From positions 3,884,501 to 3,948,500 of the forward strand of contig NZ_AP028672.1 of assembly GCF_041154505.1 (NCBI RefSeq): a stretch of DNA of 64,000 nt, read 5' to 3'. How positions within the stretch are numbered: position 1 is the stretch's first letter; each line of letters starts with the position of its first letter. The stretch comes from Acidovorax sp. A79 (lineage in GTDB: Bacteria > Pseudomonadota > Gammaproteobacteria > Burkholderiales > Burkholderiaceae_C). A model generated the notes under the pieces. It did no database searches, had not been told where the DNA came from, and was given only the letters and a program-made list of their open reading frames with translations. Both the position numbers and the translations under genes were made by a program. Shown piece after piece: positions 1-8,610 of the stretch.

Positions 1-46
1 GAGCGGAATCGGTCTGGCTCAGCGCCCGCGCCGGTGAAGACCCACC

Positions 47-1546
47 ATGACGATGCCGGACCGGGCCCCTCCTTCCCAGCGGCTTGGCCTGCGCGCCATG
101 ACCTCCGACCTGCGCAACCGGCTGCTGCTTTTGCTGGTGCTGCCCTTGTGCCTGCTCGCGCTCGCGGGCGTGTGGCTGGACTACCGCTCGGCCGATGAGG
201 CCGCCGGACGGCATGACCAGCGCCTGCTGCGGCTGCTTCCGGCGCTGGCCGATTCGGTACTGGCACCCGCGATCCGTGACAACGAGCCGCCCCTGCTGCT
301 GCTGGCGCCGCCGGTCGAGGACTTCCTGCGCCAGAACGCCGGGTTTGCCGGGTACAGCGTGCGCGACGCCTCCGGCCGCCTGCTGCTGGGGGACGACTGG
401 GTGCACAGCGCCGTGCCGACCACGCAGGCCCCCGAATTCCACAGCGTCGAATTTGGCGGCGTGACCTACCGGGTGGCCGTGCAGCGCGGCCGCACGGGGG
501 CCGGCGAGCTGGTGGTGGCGCTGGCCGACGGGTCGGACCCGCGCCAGCAGTGGGCGCAGCAGCTTCTGCTGCGCGTGCTGCTGCCCAACCTGGTGCTCGT
601 GGCCGCCGCCGCGCTGGCCATCCACTGGGCCGTGGGGCGTGCATTCAAGCCGCTGGTGGATCTGGCCGAAGCGGTGGAGCACCGCTCGCCGCGCGATCTC
701 AGCCCCATCGACGAGGCCTCGTCGCCCGCCGAGGTGCGCCCGCTCGTGCATTCGCTCAACCGGCTGTTCGCGTTGGTCAATGCGCAGGCGGAAGGGCAGC
801 GCCGCTTCGTGGCCGACGCGGCGCACCAGCTGCGCACCCCGCTGGCGGGCCTGCAGGCGCAGGTCGAGGCCTGGGCGATGATGGCCAAGGCCGCCGGCCC
901 GCGGGTATCGCTGCCGGATTTTGATCGACAAATGCCGCTGGCGCAGGATGGTCAAGCGAAAGGCGCTATTGTTTTAGGAGTTGATCAGATCGAGAAGCTG
1001 CGCAATGCCACGCGCCGGACCTCGCAGCTCGCGCACCAGCTGCTGGCCCTGTCGCGCGCCGACGCGCGCAGCCTGGATGCGCAGCCGCCGCAGCGCGTGG
1101 ACCTGAAGGACCTGTGCGAGGCGCTGCTCGAGACCTTTCTCGATCCGGCCACCGGCAAGGGGCTGGACCTGGGGCTCGACGTGCAGCCCGTGCATGTCAC
1201 CGGCCATGGCTGGCTGCTGCGCGAATTGCTGTCCAACCTGGTGGACAACGCCATCAAGTACACGCCGGCGGGGGGCATTGTCACCATCCGCTGCGGCATG
1301 CGCCAGGGGCGCACCGGGCCACCCCGCGTGTACCTGGAGGTCGAGGACGACGGCCCGGGCGTGCCCGAGGCGGAGCGCGCCCGCGTCATGCAGCGCTTTT
1401 ACCGCGTGCCTGGCACGGTGGGGGAGGGCACGGGCCTGGGGCTGGCCATCGCCGACGAGATCGCGCGCGTGCACCGCGCCTCCCTGACGCTCGGGACGGG
1501 CCCCCAGGGGCACGGGCTGCTGGTGGCTGTGGTGTTTCCGCTGTAG
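47..1546 (+). CDS. Sensor histidine kinase, TctE-like
   Basis: Membrane sensor kinase of a two-component pair. Residues about 24-44 and 173-195 are hydrophobic membrane segments bracketing a periplasmic region of the kind seen in TctE (tricarboxylate-sensing) kinases. A HAMP-like linker follows, then the phospho-acceptor His260 in DAAHQLRTP, the N box with Asn401 in DNAIKYTP, and the ATP-binding motifs DDGPGVP and GEGTGLGLAI. The start ATG lies in an ATGA that would overlap the stop of an upstream gene, as expected if a response regulator gene lies left of the window. Odd: residues about 291-313, between the two helices of the dimerisation domain, are encoded by a palindromic repeat (930-976), which lengthens the protein to 499 aa. 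The family assignment is firm; the ligand is unknown. Confidence 0.9.
   Translation: MTMPDRAPPSQRLGLRAMTSDLRNRLLLLLVLPLCLLALAGVWLDYRSADEAAGRHDQRLLRLLPALADSVLAPAIRDNEPPLLLLAPPVEDFLRQNAGFAGYSVRDASGRLLLGDDWVHSAVPTTQAPEFHSVEFGGVTYRVAVQRGRTGAGELVVALADGSDPRQQWAQQLLLRVLLPNLVLVAAAALAIHWAVGRAFKPLVDLAEAVEHRSPRDLSPIDEASSPAEVRPLVHSLNRLFALVNAQAEGQRRFVADAAHQLRTPLAGLQAQVEAWAMMAKAAGPRVSLPDFDRQMPLAQDGQAKGAIVLGVDQIEKLRNATRRTSQLAHQLLALSRADARSLDAQPPQRVDLKDLCEALLETFLDPATGKGLDLGLDVQPVHVTGHGWLLRELLSNLVDNAIKYTPAGGIVTIRCGMRQGRTGPPRVYLEVEDDGPGVPEAERARVMQRFYRVPGTVGEGTGLGLAIADEIARVHRASLTLGTGPQGHGLLVAVVFPL
930..976 (+). repeat. Palindromic repeat A, in-frame copy inside the sensor kinase
   Basis: Imperfect inverted repeat with arms at 934-946 and 954-966 and a 7-nt loop at 947-953, followed by a TATTGTTTTAG tail that matches the tail of the intergenic copy at 12831-12879. 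It is read in frame within the kinase gene and adds no stop codon. The local sequence is visibly more A+T-rich than the rest of the gene. Confidence 0.7.
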
Positions 1547-1721
1547 ATCCGCGCCCGCGCGCTCCTTGCGCGTGTCCGTGCGCGGGCCGGGCAAAAGCCT
1601 GTGCGAGAATCATTTCCATACATGATTTACGCCTGCCGCTGGCCCGTGCATGCCCATCCGGCATGTGAACCGGGCGCCGGGTGCCACTGGCCGCATGGCC
1701 CTACCAGAGCCCCTGTCCTGC

Positions 1722-2384
1722 ATGTCCGAACTTTCTCCCCTTCCAGAGCCCGCCAGTACCGACGACGCGGGTGACACGCCGGCCGCGCGCAAGCGGCCCA
1801 AGCCGGGCGAGCGCCGCGTGCAGATCCTGCAGGCGCTCGCGGCCATGCTGGAGCAGCCGGGCGCGGAGCGCATCACCACCGCCGCGCTGGCGGCGCGCCT
1901 GTCGGTGAGCGAGGCGGCGCTGTACCGCCACTTCGCGAGCAAGGCGCAGATGTTCGAGGGGCTGATCGACTTCATCGAGCAGTCCGTGTTCACCCTCGTG
2001 CAGCAGATCACCGGCCGCGAGGTGCCCGACCCCGCCCAGCCGCCCGACGTGGGCCAGCGGCAGGCGGCGCGCATCGTGGCCGTGCTGCTGCAGTTTGGCG
2101 AGCGCAACCCCGGCATGGTGCGGGTGATGGTGGGCGATGCCCTGGTGTTCGAGCACGAGCGCCTGCAGCAGCGCATGAACCAGTTCTTTGACCGCATCGA
2201 GTCCACCCTGCGCCAGTGCCTGCGCCCGGCCGCGGCGGGCTCCGCGACGCCCACGGTCGATGCCCAGGTGGCGGCCAGCGTGCTCACGGCGTTTGCGGTG
2301 GGGCGCCTGCAGCGCTATGCGCGCTCGGGTTTCAAGCGCCCGCCTTCCGAGCACCTGGAAGCCAGCCTCGCGCTGATCCTCTAG
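1722..2384 (+). CDS. slmA: Nucleoid occlusion factor SlmA (TetR family)
   Basis: SlmA binds specific chromosomal sites and blocks FtsZ ring assembly over the nucleoid. The N-terminal TetR-type helix-turn-helix reads RITTAALAARLSVSEAALYRHF, and the following segment (MFEGLIDFIEQSVF, FGERNPGMVRVM, RINQ-like RMNQFFDRIE) matches SlmA of Escherichia coli closely in order and spacing. From this ATG the protein is 220 aa against about 198 aa in E. coli, the excess being a short acidic N-terminal tail. In-frame ATGs at 1650 and 1695 are possible starts; none has a clear Shine-Dalgarno, and 1722 is preferred because the extra upstream sequence looks non-coding. A hairpin at 2386-2404 follows the stop. 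Confidence 0.85.
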   Translation: MSELSPLPEPASTDDAGDTPAARKRPKPGERRVQILQALAAMLEQPGAERITTAALAARLSVSEAALYRHFASKAQMFEGLIDFIEQSVFTLVQQITGREVPDPAQPPDVGQRQAARIVAVLLQFGERNPGMVRVMVGDALVFEHERLQQRMNQFFDRIESTLRQCLRPAAAGSATPTVDAQVAASVLTAFAVGRLQRYARSGFKRPPSEHLEASLALIL

Positions 2385-2385
2385 C

Positions 2386-2404
2386 ACCGCCACGCTGGCG
2401 GTGC
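2386..2404 (+). terminator. Hairpin after slmA
   Basis: Eight-base-pair stem CACCGCCA / TGGCGGTG with a CGC loop immediately after the slmA stop. There is no U-run, so it may only mark or protect the 3' end. Confidence 0.35.
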
Positions 2405-2534
2405 CGCCGGCGGGGCCCCGGCACGCTGGAGAGCGGGCCCGCCAGGCGGTGGCGCCGCCGCAACGGGTGATTTGGGGGCCGCTCCCTATTTTTTCCCGGG
2501 GTTTTGGCCGGTCGCTGAATTTGCTGCAGAATAG

Positions 2535-2548
2535 AACGAACGTTCGTT
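2535..2548. promoter_or_regulatory. Perfect palindromic operator ahead of the TetR gene
   Basis: AACGAACGTTCGTT is a perfect 14-bp palindrome ending 13 nt before the start codon of the TetR-family gene at 2562. Position and symmetry fit autoregulation and control of the beta-oxidation operon that follows. Binding by that protein is inferred. Confidence 0.7.
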
Positions 2549-2561
2549 TTTATTTGCCAGC

Positions 2562-3302
2562 ATGTCCGCCACCTCTTCATCCAGCCAGGTCACCCGCATC
2601 CCGCGCGCCCGCAGCGGTACCGGCCGCGCCCTGCAAAAGGGCCAGCAAACCAAGGCGGCCATTGTCGAGGCGGCGCTGGGCCTGGCCACGCACATCGGGC
2701 TGGAAGGCCTGTCCATCGGGGCGCTGGCCGATGTCACGGGCATGAGCAAGTCGGGCGTGTTCGCCCACTTCGGCTCGCGCGAAGAGCTGCAGATCTCCGT
2801 CATCCGCGAATACCACACCCGCTTCGAGCAGGAGGTGTTCTACCCCGCGATGTCCGCGCCGCGCGGCGTGGCGCGCCTGTCGGCCATGTTCGACAACTGG
2901 ATGAAGCGCACCTCCATCGAAATCGACTCGGGCTGCATCTACATCAGCGGCGCGGTCGAGTTCGACGACCGCACCGGCCCCGTGCGCGACGCGCTGGCCA
3001 GCTCGGTGCTGACATGGCACGCCGCCATGCGCCGCGCCATCGAGCAGTGCAAGGGCCTCGCAGAGCTGCGCGCGGACACCAATGCCGAGCAGATGCTGTT
3101 CGAGATCCACGGCCTCATCCTCGCGCTGCATTACGAAGCGCGCTTCCTGCAGACCCCCGGCTCCATGGGCCGGGCCGTGCAGGGCTTTCACAACATCCTG
3201 GCGCGCTACAGCGCCGACACGCCGGCCGCCGCCGCGCCAGCCACCCCTGCTGCCGCCAAGCGCCGCAAAGTTTCCAACCAAACCACCACCTCCAAGGAGT
3301 AA
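2562..3302 (+). CDS. TetR-family regulator of the beta-oxidation operon
   Basis: Transcriptional repressor of 246 aa. After a Ser/Arg-rich N-terminal tail, residues about 30-75 form the TetR DNA-binding domain (ALADVTGMSKSGVFAHFGSR). The remainder is an all-helical ligand and dimerisation domain (LSAMFDNWMKRT, GCIYISGAVEFDDR). The gene leads an operon of acyl-CoA dehydrogenase, hydratase/dehydrogenase and thiolase genes, so an acyl-CoA ligand is likely, as for the FadP-type regulators proposed for beta-proteobacteria. The AAGGAG before the next gene overlaps the end of this one. The C-terminal Ala/Pro/Lys-rich tail is low complexity. Confidence 0.85.
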   Translation: MSATSSSSQVTRIPRARSGTGRALQKGQQTKAAIVEAALGLATHIGLEGLSIGALADVTGMSKSGVFAHFGSREELQISVIREYHTRFEQEVFYPAMSAPRGVARLSAMFDNWMKRTSIEIDSGCIYISGAVEFDDRTGPVRDALASSVLTWHAAMRRAIEQCKGLAELRADTNAEQMLFEIHGLILALHYEARFLQTPGSMGRAVQGFHNILARYSADTPAAAAPATPAAAKRRKVSNQTTTSKE

Positions 3303-3306
3303 ACCC

Positions 3307-5103
3307 ATGCCTACCTACACGCCGCCCCTGCGCGACATGCAATTCGTCATGCACGAAGTGCTCAAGGTCAGCGATGAATTCAAGGCAATGCCGCCCCACG
3401 CCGAGGTGGATGTGGACACCATCAATGCCGTGCTGGAAGAAGCCGGCAAGTTCGCCGCCGAAGTGACCTTCCCGCTCAACATCAGCGGCGATACCGAAGG
3501 CTGCGTGCTGGACAAGGCCACGCACGAAGTCAAGCCCCCGTCGGGCTTCAAGGACGCCTACGCCAAGTACGTCGAAGGCGGCTGGGCGGCGCTGTCGTGC
3601 GACCCCGCCTATGGCGGCCAGGGTCTGCCCTTCGTGCTGAACCAGTGCCTGTACGAAATGATGAACTCGGCCAACCAGGCGTGGACCATGTACCCCGGCC
3701 TGTCGCACGGCGCGTACGAAGCCCTGCACGCCCACGGCACCGACGAGCAAAAGAAGATCTACCTGCCCAAGCTCACCAGCGGCGAGTGGACCGGCACCAT
3801 GTGCCTGACCGAACCCCATTGCGGCACCGACCTGGGCCTGTTGCGCACCAAGGCCGAACCGCAGGCCGACGGCACCTACAAGATCACCGGCAACAAGATC
3901 TTCATCAGCGCCGGCGAGCACGACATGACCGCCAACATCGTGCACCTGGTGCTGGCCCGCCTGCCCGATGCGCCCAAGGGCAGCAAGGGCATCAGCCTCT
4001 TCGTCGTGCCCAAGTTCAACGTGAAGGCCGACGGCTCGCTGGGCGAGCGCAACCCGATCTTCTGCACGGGCCTGGAGCACAAGATGGGCATCCACGGCAA
4101 CGCCACCGCGCAGATCGCCATCGACGGCGCCATCGGCACCCTGGTGGGCCAGCCCAACAAAGGCCTGGCCGCCATGTTCGTGATGATGAACGCTGCCCGC
4201 CTGGGCGTGGGCAACCAGTCGCTGGGCCTGACCGAAGTGGCTTACCAGAACGCACTGGCCTACGCCAAGGACCGCATCCAGATGCGCAGCCTGTCGGGCG
4301 TGAAGGCCAAGGACAAGGATGCCGACCCCATCATCGTGCACCCCGACGTGCGCAAGATGCTGCTCACCGCCAAGGCGTACGCCGAAGGCGGCCGCGCGCT
4401 GCAGATCTTCTGCACGCTGCTGCTGGACAAGGTGCACAGCCACCCCGATGAAAAGGTGCGTGCCGAATCCGAAGAGATGGTGGCGCTGCTCACCCCCATC
4501 GTGAAGGCCTTCATCACCGACAACGGCCACATCAGCACCAACGCCTGCATGCAGGTCTTCGGCGGCCACGGCTTCATCAAGGAATGGGGCATGGAGCAGT
4601 ACGTGCGCGACAACCGCATCAACATGATCTACGAAGGCACGAACACCGTGCAGTCGCTGGACCTGCTGGGCCGCAAGATCCTGGGCAACAACGGCGCCAC
4701 GCTCAAGAAGCTAGGCAAGCTGATCGGCAAGCTGGTGGAAGAAGAAGGCGTGAACGAGAAGATGGCCGAGTTCATCAACCCCGTCGCGATGTTGGGTGAC
4801 CAGATGACCAAGTTCACCACCGAAATCGGCTTCAAGGGCATGCAAAACCCCGACGAAGTGGGCGCCGCCGCCGTGGACTACCTGCGCGTGGCCGGCCACC
4901 TGGTGTTTGGCTACCTGTTCGCCCGCATGGCCCAGGTTGCGCTGCGTGAGATCGCTGCCGGCAACACCGACCCGTTCTACGGCGCCAAGCTGCAGACCGC
5001 GCGTTTCTACTTCGCCAAGCTGTTCCCTGAAACGGCGACGCTGATGCGCACGGCCCGTGCCGGCAGCAAGGTGCTGATGGACACCGATCTGGCCCTGGCC
5101 TGA
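3307..5103 (+). CDS. Acyl-CoA dehydrogenase (long form, 598 aa)
   Basis: Flavoenzyme that introduces the first double bond in acyl-CoA beta-oxidation. The FAD and substrate motifs are in order: GGWAALSCDPAYGGQG, MCLTEPHCGTDLG, KIFISAGEHD, then the C-terminal helical domain with FGGHGFIKEWGMEQ and the catalytic glutamate in YEGTNTVQ. At 598 aa it belongs to the longer FadE/DmdC-like class with an extra C-terminal domain, not the ~380-aa class. The ATG at 3307 follows AAGGAG (3294-3299) seven bases upstream. It is the first enzyme gene behind the TetR gene and is probably cotranscribed with it. Confidence 0.93.
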   Translation: MPTYTPPLRDMQFVMHEVLKVSDEFKAMPPHAEVDVDTINAVLEEAGKFAAEVTFPLNISGDTEGCVLDKATHEVKPPSGFKDAYAKYVEGGWAALSCDPAYGGQGLPFVLNQCLYEMMNSANQAWTMYPGLSHGAYEALHAHGTDEQKKIYLPKLTSGEWTGTMCLTEPHCGTDLGLLRTKAEPQADGTYKITGNKIFISAGEHDMTANIVHLVLARLPDAPKGSKGISLFVVPKFNVKADGSLGERNPIFCTGLEHKMGIHGNATAQIAIDGAIGTLVGQPNKGLAAMFVMMNAARLGVGNQSLGLTEVAYQNALAYAKDRIQMRSLSGVKAKDKDADPIIVHPDVRKMLLTAKAYAEGGRALQIFCTLLLDKVHSHPDEKVRAESEEMVALLTPIVKAFITDNGHISTNACMQVFGGHGFIKEWGMEQYVRDNRINMIYEGTNTVQSLDLLGRKILGNNGATLKKLGKLIGKLVEEEGVNEKMAEFINPVAMLGDQMTKFTTEIGFKGMQNPDEVGAAAVDYLRVAGHLVFGYLFARMAQVALREIAAGNTDPFYGAKLQTARFYFAKLFPETATLMRTARAGSKVLMDTDLALA

Positions 5104-5128
5104 TCGGTGCATCGTGCGGATTTCAAGC

Positions 5129-5182
5129 CTTTTTGCCACGGAGCGCTTATGTACAAAGCGGTAGCAGCTATTGTTTTGGTAG
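5129..5182 (+). repeat. Palindromic repeat A overlapping the start of the DUF2147 gene
   Basis: Arms at 5136-5148 and 5156-5168 surround a 7-nt loop (5149-5155) that contains the start codon ATG at 5149-5151. The right arm and tail (AAGCGGTAGCAGC, then TATTGTTTTGGTAG) match the intergenic copies and encode the first dozen residues of the signal peptide. The likely Shine-Dalgarno GGAG (5140-5143) lies in the left arm. Confidence 0.75.
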
Positions 5183-5586
5183 CGGGTGCGTTGCCGGCCT
5201 GGGCGCAGATGACGCCTGAAGGCCTGTGGCGCAACATCGACGACAAGACCGGCGAGGCCAAGGCGGAGATCCGCATCCGCGACATCGGCGGCGGCGTGCT
5301 GCACGGGGCGCTGGAAAAGCGCCTGTCCAAGGACGCCAAGCCCGACGATGTCTGCGACGAATGCTCGGACGACCGCAAGGGCAAGCCCCTCCTGGGGCTG
5401 GAGATCATCCGTGGCGCCAAGAAGGCCGAGGGCAAGGAAGTGTGGGAAGGCGGCAAGATCCTCGACCCCGAGAACGGCCGCAACTACACCCTGCGCATGA
5501 CCCCCATCGACGGCGGCAAGAAGCTCGAAGTGCGGGGCTCCATCGGCCCCTTCGGCCGCTCGCAGACCTGGATCCGCGTCCAGTAA
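5149..5586 (+). CDS. DUF2147 secreted protein
   Basis: Small exported protein of 145 aa. A signal peptide (hydrophobic AAIVLVAGALPAWA, cleavage expected after AWA) precedes a DUF2147 domain recognisable from TPEGLWRNIDDKTGEAKAEI, the paired cysteines in DDVCDECSDD, and the closing GPFGRSQTWIRV. DUF2147 proteins are beta-rich and have no proven biochemical role. Its place between the acyl-CoA dehydrogenase and the FadN-type gene suggests cotranscription with the operon, not necessarily a role in beta-oxidation. The start lies within repeat A, with GGAG five bases upstream; an in-frame ATG at 5107 would place extra residues ahead of the signal peptide and is less likely. Confidence 0.85.
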   Translation: MYKAVAAIVLVAGALPAWAQMTPEGLWRNIDDKTGEAKAEIRIRDIGGGVLHGALEKRLSKDAKPDDVCDECSDDRKGKPLLGLEIIRGAKKAEGKEVWEGGKILDPENGRNYTLRMTPIDGGKKLEVRGSIGPFGRSQTWIRVQ

Positions 5587-5671
5587 ACCCAACGCCCGTG
5601 GCCTGCCTGCCCGTCTGCCTGCGCCGTGCCCGGCGCGCGGCGGCGCCAGGCCACCAACAAGGAACCAACCC

Positions 5672-8074
5672 ATGTCCCGATTTCAAGTGAAGAAAGTCGC
5701 CGTGCTCGGCGCAGGCGTGATGGGCGCGCAGATTGCCGCCCACCTCGTCAACGTGAAGGTGCCCGTGGTGCTGTTCGACCTGCCCGCCAAGGAAGGCCCG
5801 AAGAACGGCATCGTCACCAAGGCCGTCGAAGGCCTCAAGAAGCTCAAGCCCTCGCCCCTGGGCGTGGCCGACGACGCGGCGCTGATCCAGCAGGCCAACT
5901 ACGAAGAGCACATGCACCTGCTCAAGGAATGCGACCTCGTGATCGAGGCCATTGCCGAGCGCATGGACTGGAAGCTCGACCTGTACACGAAGATCGCGCC
6001 CCACGTGGCCAAGCACGCCATCCTGGCGTCCAACACCTCGGGCCTGTCGATCACCAAGCTCTCCGAAGTGCTGCCCGAGAGCATCAAGCCGCGTTTCTGC
6101 GGCATCCACTTCTTCAACCCACCGCGCTACATGACGCTGGTGGAGCTGATCAACACCCCCACCACCCAGCCTGAAGTGCTCGACCAGCTTGAAGCCTTCG
6201 TCACCAGCGGCCTGGGCAAGGGCGTGGTGCGCGCGCACGACACCCCCAACTTCGTCGCCAACCGCGTGGGCATCGCCGGCATGCTGGCCACCATGAAGGA
6301 GGTGGAGAACTTCGGCCTGACCTATGACGTGGTGGACGACCTCACGGGCAAGAAGCTCGGCCGCGCATCGAGCGGCACCTTCCGTACCGCCGATGTGGTG
6401 GGCCTGGACACCATGGCCCACGTGATCAAGACGCTGCAGGACAACCTGAGCATCGAGACCGATCCGTTCTACGAAAGCTTTGGCACGCCCGCGGTGCTGA
6501 AGAAGCTGCTGGAGCTGGGCAACCTGGGCCAGAAGGCCAAGGCCGGTTTCTTCAAGAAGGTCGGCCGCGACGTGATGCGCTTCGAGCTGGACAGCGAAGA
6601 GTACGTGCCCGCCGGCCAGAAGGCCGACGAGGTGTATGCCCGCATGCTCAAGAAGCCCGCCGCCGAGCGCCTGCGCCTGCTGCGCAACGCCGAAGGCGCG
6701 CCCGGCCAGTTCCTCTGGGCCATCCTGCGCAACGGCTTCCACTACGCCGCCGTGCACCTGGGCACCATCGCCGACAACGCGCGCGACGTGGACCAGGCCA
6801 TGCGCTGGGGCTTCGGCATGAAGCAGGGCCCCTTCGAGCTGTGGCAGGAAGCCGGCTGGCTCGACGTGGCGAAGATGATCCAGGAAGACATCGACGCCGG
6901 CAAGGCGCTGTGCAAGGCGCCGCTGCCCGAGTGGGTCTTCAAGGGCCCCGTGGCCGAAGCCGGTGGCGTGCACACCGCGCAAGGCTCGTGGAGCGCATCG
7001 CAGAACAAGTTCGTGCCCCGCCGCCAGCTGCCCGTGTACGAACGCCAGATTTTCCCCGAGACGCTGCTGGGCGAGACCAACCTGCCCGACTGGCGCACCG
7101 CCGGCACGACCATTGCAGAGTCCAAAGCCCTGCGCACCTGGACGCTGGATGGCCAGGTACTCATCGCCAGCATCAAGAACAAGATGCACGCCATCAGCCC
7201 TGAAGTGATGGAAGCCCTGACCGAAGCCGTGGAGCTGGCCGAGGCCGAGTACCAGGGCATGGTCATCTGGTCCGGCGACGCCCCGTTCAGCGTGGGCGCC
7301 GACCTGGAAGCCACCATGCCGGCCTTCATGGTCGGCGGCGCCGATGCGGTCGAAAGCATCGAGCAGGAACTGCAGAACCTGATGATGCGCATCCGCTACG
7401 CGCAGGTGCCCGTCGTCGCGGCCATCCACGGCATGGCGCTGGGCGGCGGCTGCGAGCTGGCGGTGTACTCCGCCAAGCGCGTGGCCCACATGGAAAGCTA
7501 CATCGGCCTGGTCGAAGTCGGCGTGGGCCTGGTGCCCGGCGCGGGCGGCCTGACCTACATCGCCCGCCGCGCGGCCGAGAACATGGCGGCATCCACCGGC
7601 AAGGACATCCTGCCCTTCCTGACCGAAGGCTTCACCGCCGCCGCGATGGCCAAGGTGGGCACCAGCGCGCTCGAATCGCGCAAGCTCGGCTACCTGCTGG
7701 AGTCCGACATCATCGTCCCGCACAAGGACGAACTGCTGTTCGTGGCCATCAACGAAGCCAAGTCCATGGCCGCCAGCGGCTGGCGCGCGCCGCACAAGCG
7801 CCTGTTCCCCGTGGCGGGCCGCAGCGGCCTGGCCACCATCAAGGCGCAGCTCGTGAACATGCGCGACGGCGGCTTCATCAGCGCCTACGACTTCAAGGTC
7901 AGCACCATGATCGCCGAAGTGGTCTGCGGCGGCGATGTGGATGCGGGTGCGATGGTGAGCGAGGAATACCTGCTCACGCTGGAGCGCAAGGCGTTCTGCC
8001 ACCTGATCGCACAGCCCAAGACGCACGAGCGCATTCTCGGAATGCTCTCCACGGGCAAGCCTGTTCGCAACTGA
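5672..8074 (+). CDS. fadN: Bifunctional 3-hydroxyacyl-CoA dehydrogenase / enoyl-CoA hydratase, FadN type
   Basis: Catalyses hydration and NAD-dependent oxidation steps of beta-oxidation. The 800-aa chain starts with a Rossmann NAD-binding domain (VAVLGAGVMGAQIAAHLV), the dehydrogenase motif with the catalytic His in FCGIHFFNPPRYM, and ends with a crotonase domain keeping both glutamates (MALGGGCELAV and LVEVGVGLVPGAGG). This order, dehydrogenase first and hydratase last, is that of FadN and opposite to FadB. AAGGAACC precedes the ATG. It is followed by a thioesterase and a thiolase in one operon, which together complete a beta-oxidation cycle. Confidence 0.93.
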   Translation: MSRFQVKKVAVLGAGVMGAQIAAHLVNVKVPVVLFDLPAKEGPKNGIVTKAVEGLKKLKPSPLGVADDAALIQQANYEEHMHLLKECDLVIEAIAERMDWKLDLYTKIAPHVAKHAILASNTSGLSITKLSEVLPESIKPRFCGIHFFNPPRYMTLVELINTPTTQPEVLDQLEAFVTSGLGKGVVRAHDTPNFVANRVGIAGMLATMKEVENFGLTYDVVDDLTGKKLGRASSGTFRTADVVGLDTMAHVIKTLQDNLSIETDPFYESFGTPAVLKKLLELGNLGQKAKAGFFKKVGRDVMRFELDSEEYVPAGQKADEVYARMLKKPAAERLRLLRNAEGAPGQFLWAILRNGFHYAAVHLGTIADNARDVDQAMRWGFGMKQGPFELWQEAGWLDVAKMIQEDIDAGKALCKAPLPEWVFKGPVAEAGGVHTAQGSWSASQNKFVPRRQLPVYERQIFPETLLGETNLPDWRTAGTTIAESKALRTWTLDGQVLIASIKNKMHAISPEVMEALTEAVELAEAEYQGMVIWSGDAPFSVGADLEATMPAFMVGGADAVESIEQELQNLMMRIRYAQVPVVAAIHGMALGGGCELAVYSAKRVAHMESYIGLVEVGVGLVPGAGGLTYIARRAAENMAASTGKDILPFLTEGFTAAAMAKVGTSALESRKLGYLLESDIIVPHKDELLFVAINEAKSMAASGWRAPHKRLFPVAGRSGLATIKAQLVNMRDGGFISAYDFKVSTMIAEVVCGGDVDAGAMVSEEYLLTLERKAFCHLIAQPKTHERILGMLSTGKPVRN

Positions 8075-8085
8075 CCGGCATCACC

Positions 8086-8595
8086 ATGACGAGCCAAGCC
8101 CCCAACAAACTCCAGCGCTCGCTGATGCGCCTGGACGAGGCACCCGCCTTCATGCGCGGCTTCGTGCAGAACATCATCCTGCGCCGGGCCGTGCCCTTCA
8201 CCGGCACGGCCGGGGTGAAGTTCGTGTCGCTCACGCCCGAGCGTGTGGAAGTGCGCCTGCCCAATGAGCACCGTGTGCACAACCACATCGGCGGCGTGCA
8301 CGCCTCGGCCATGAACCTGCTGGCCGAAACGGCCACCGGCATGGTGGTCGGCATGAACGTGCGCGACGACTGCATCCCGCTGGCCAAGGAGCTGTCCATG
8401 GCGTTCAAAAAGCGCGCCACCGGCGGCCTCAAGGCCGTGGCCACGCTGACCGCCGAGCAGCGCGCCGCCATGCAGGCCAGCGACAAGGGCGAGGTGCAGG
8501 TGCAAGTCACCGTGACCGACGAAGCCGGCGTGGAGCCGGTCGAATGTGTATTTACGTGGGCCTGGATTCCTTCCAGCCGCCCCGCCAAGCATTGA
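8086..8595 (+). CDS. DUF4442 hotdog-fold thioesterase-like protein
   Basis: A 169-aa protein of the hotdog fold. The segment HNHIGGVHASAMNLLAETATGM is the typical central helix and active-site region of DUF4442/PaaI-like proteins. It starts 12 nt after the FadN-type gene and ends 15 nt before the thiolase gene, so it is almost certainly cotranscribed. The likely job is hydrolysis of stalled acyl-CoA intermediates to free CoA. The substrate is unknown. Confidence 0.85.
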   Translation: MTSQAPNKLQRSLMRLDEAPAFMRGFVQNIILRRAVPFTGTAGVKFVSLTPERVEVRLPNEHRVHNHIGGVHASAMNLLAETATGMVVGMNVRDDCIPLAKELSMAFKKRATGGLKAVATLTAEQRAAMQASDKGEVQVQVTVTDEAGVEPVECVFTWAWIPSSRPAKH

Positions 8596-8610
8596 AGGAG
8601 TTTCAACACC

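Noticed and set aside
1..50. Tail of an upstream response-regulator gene
   Set aside because: One frame is open from the left edge to a TGA at 48-50 and another stops at 37, so the choice cannot be made from fewer than 17 codons.
5405..8026. A minus-strand open frame of about 870 codons opposite the FadN-type gene
   Set aside because: Shadow of a real gene caused by G+C-rich third positions; no motif and no ribosome-binding site.
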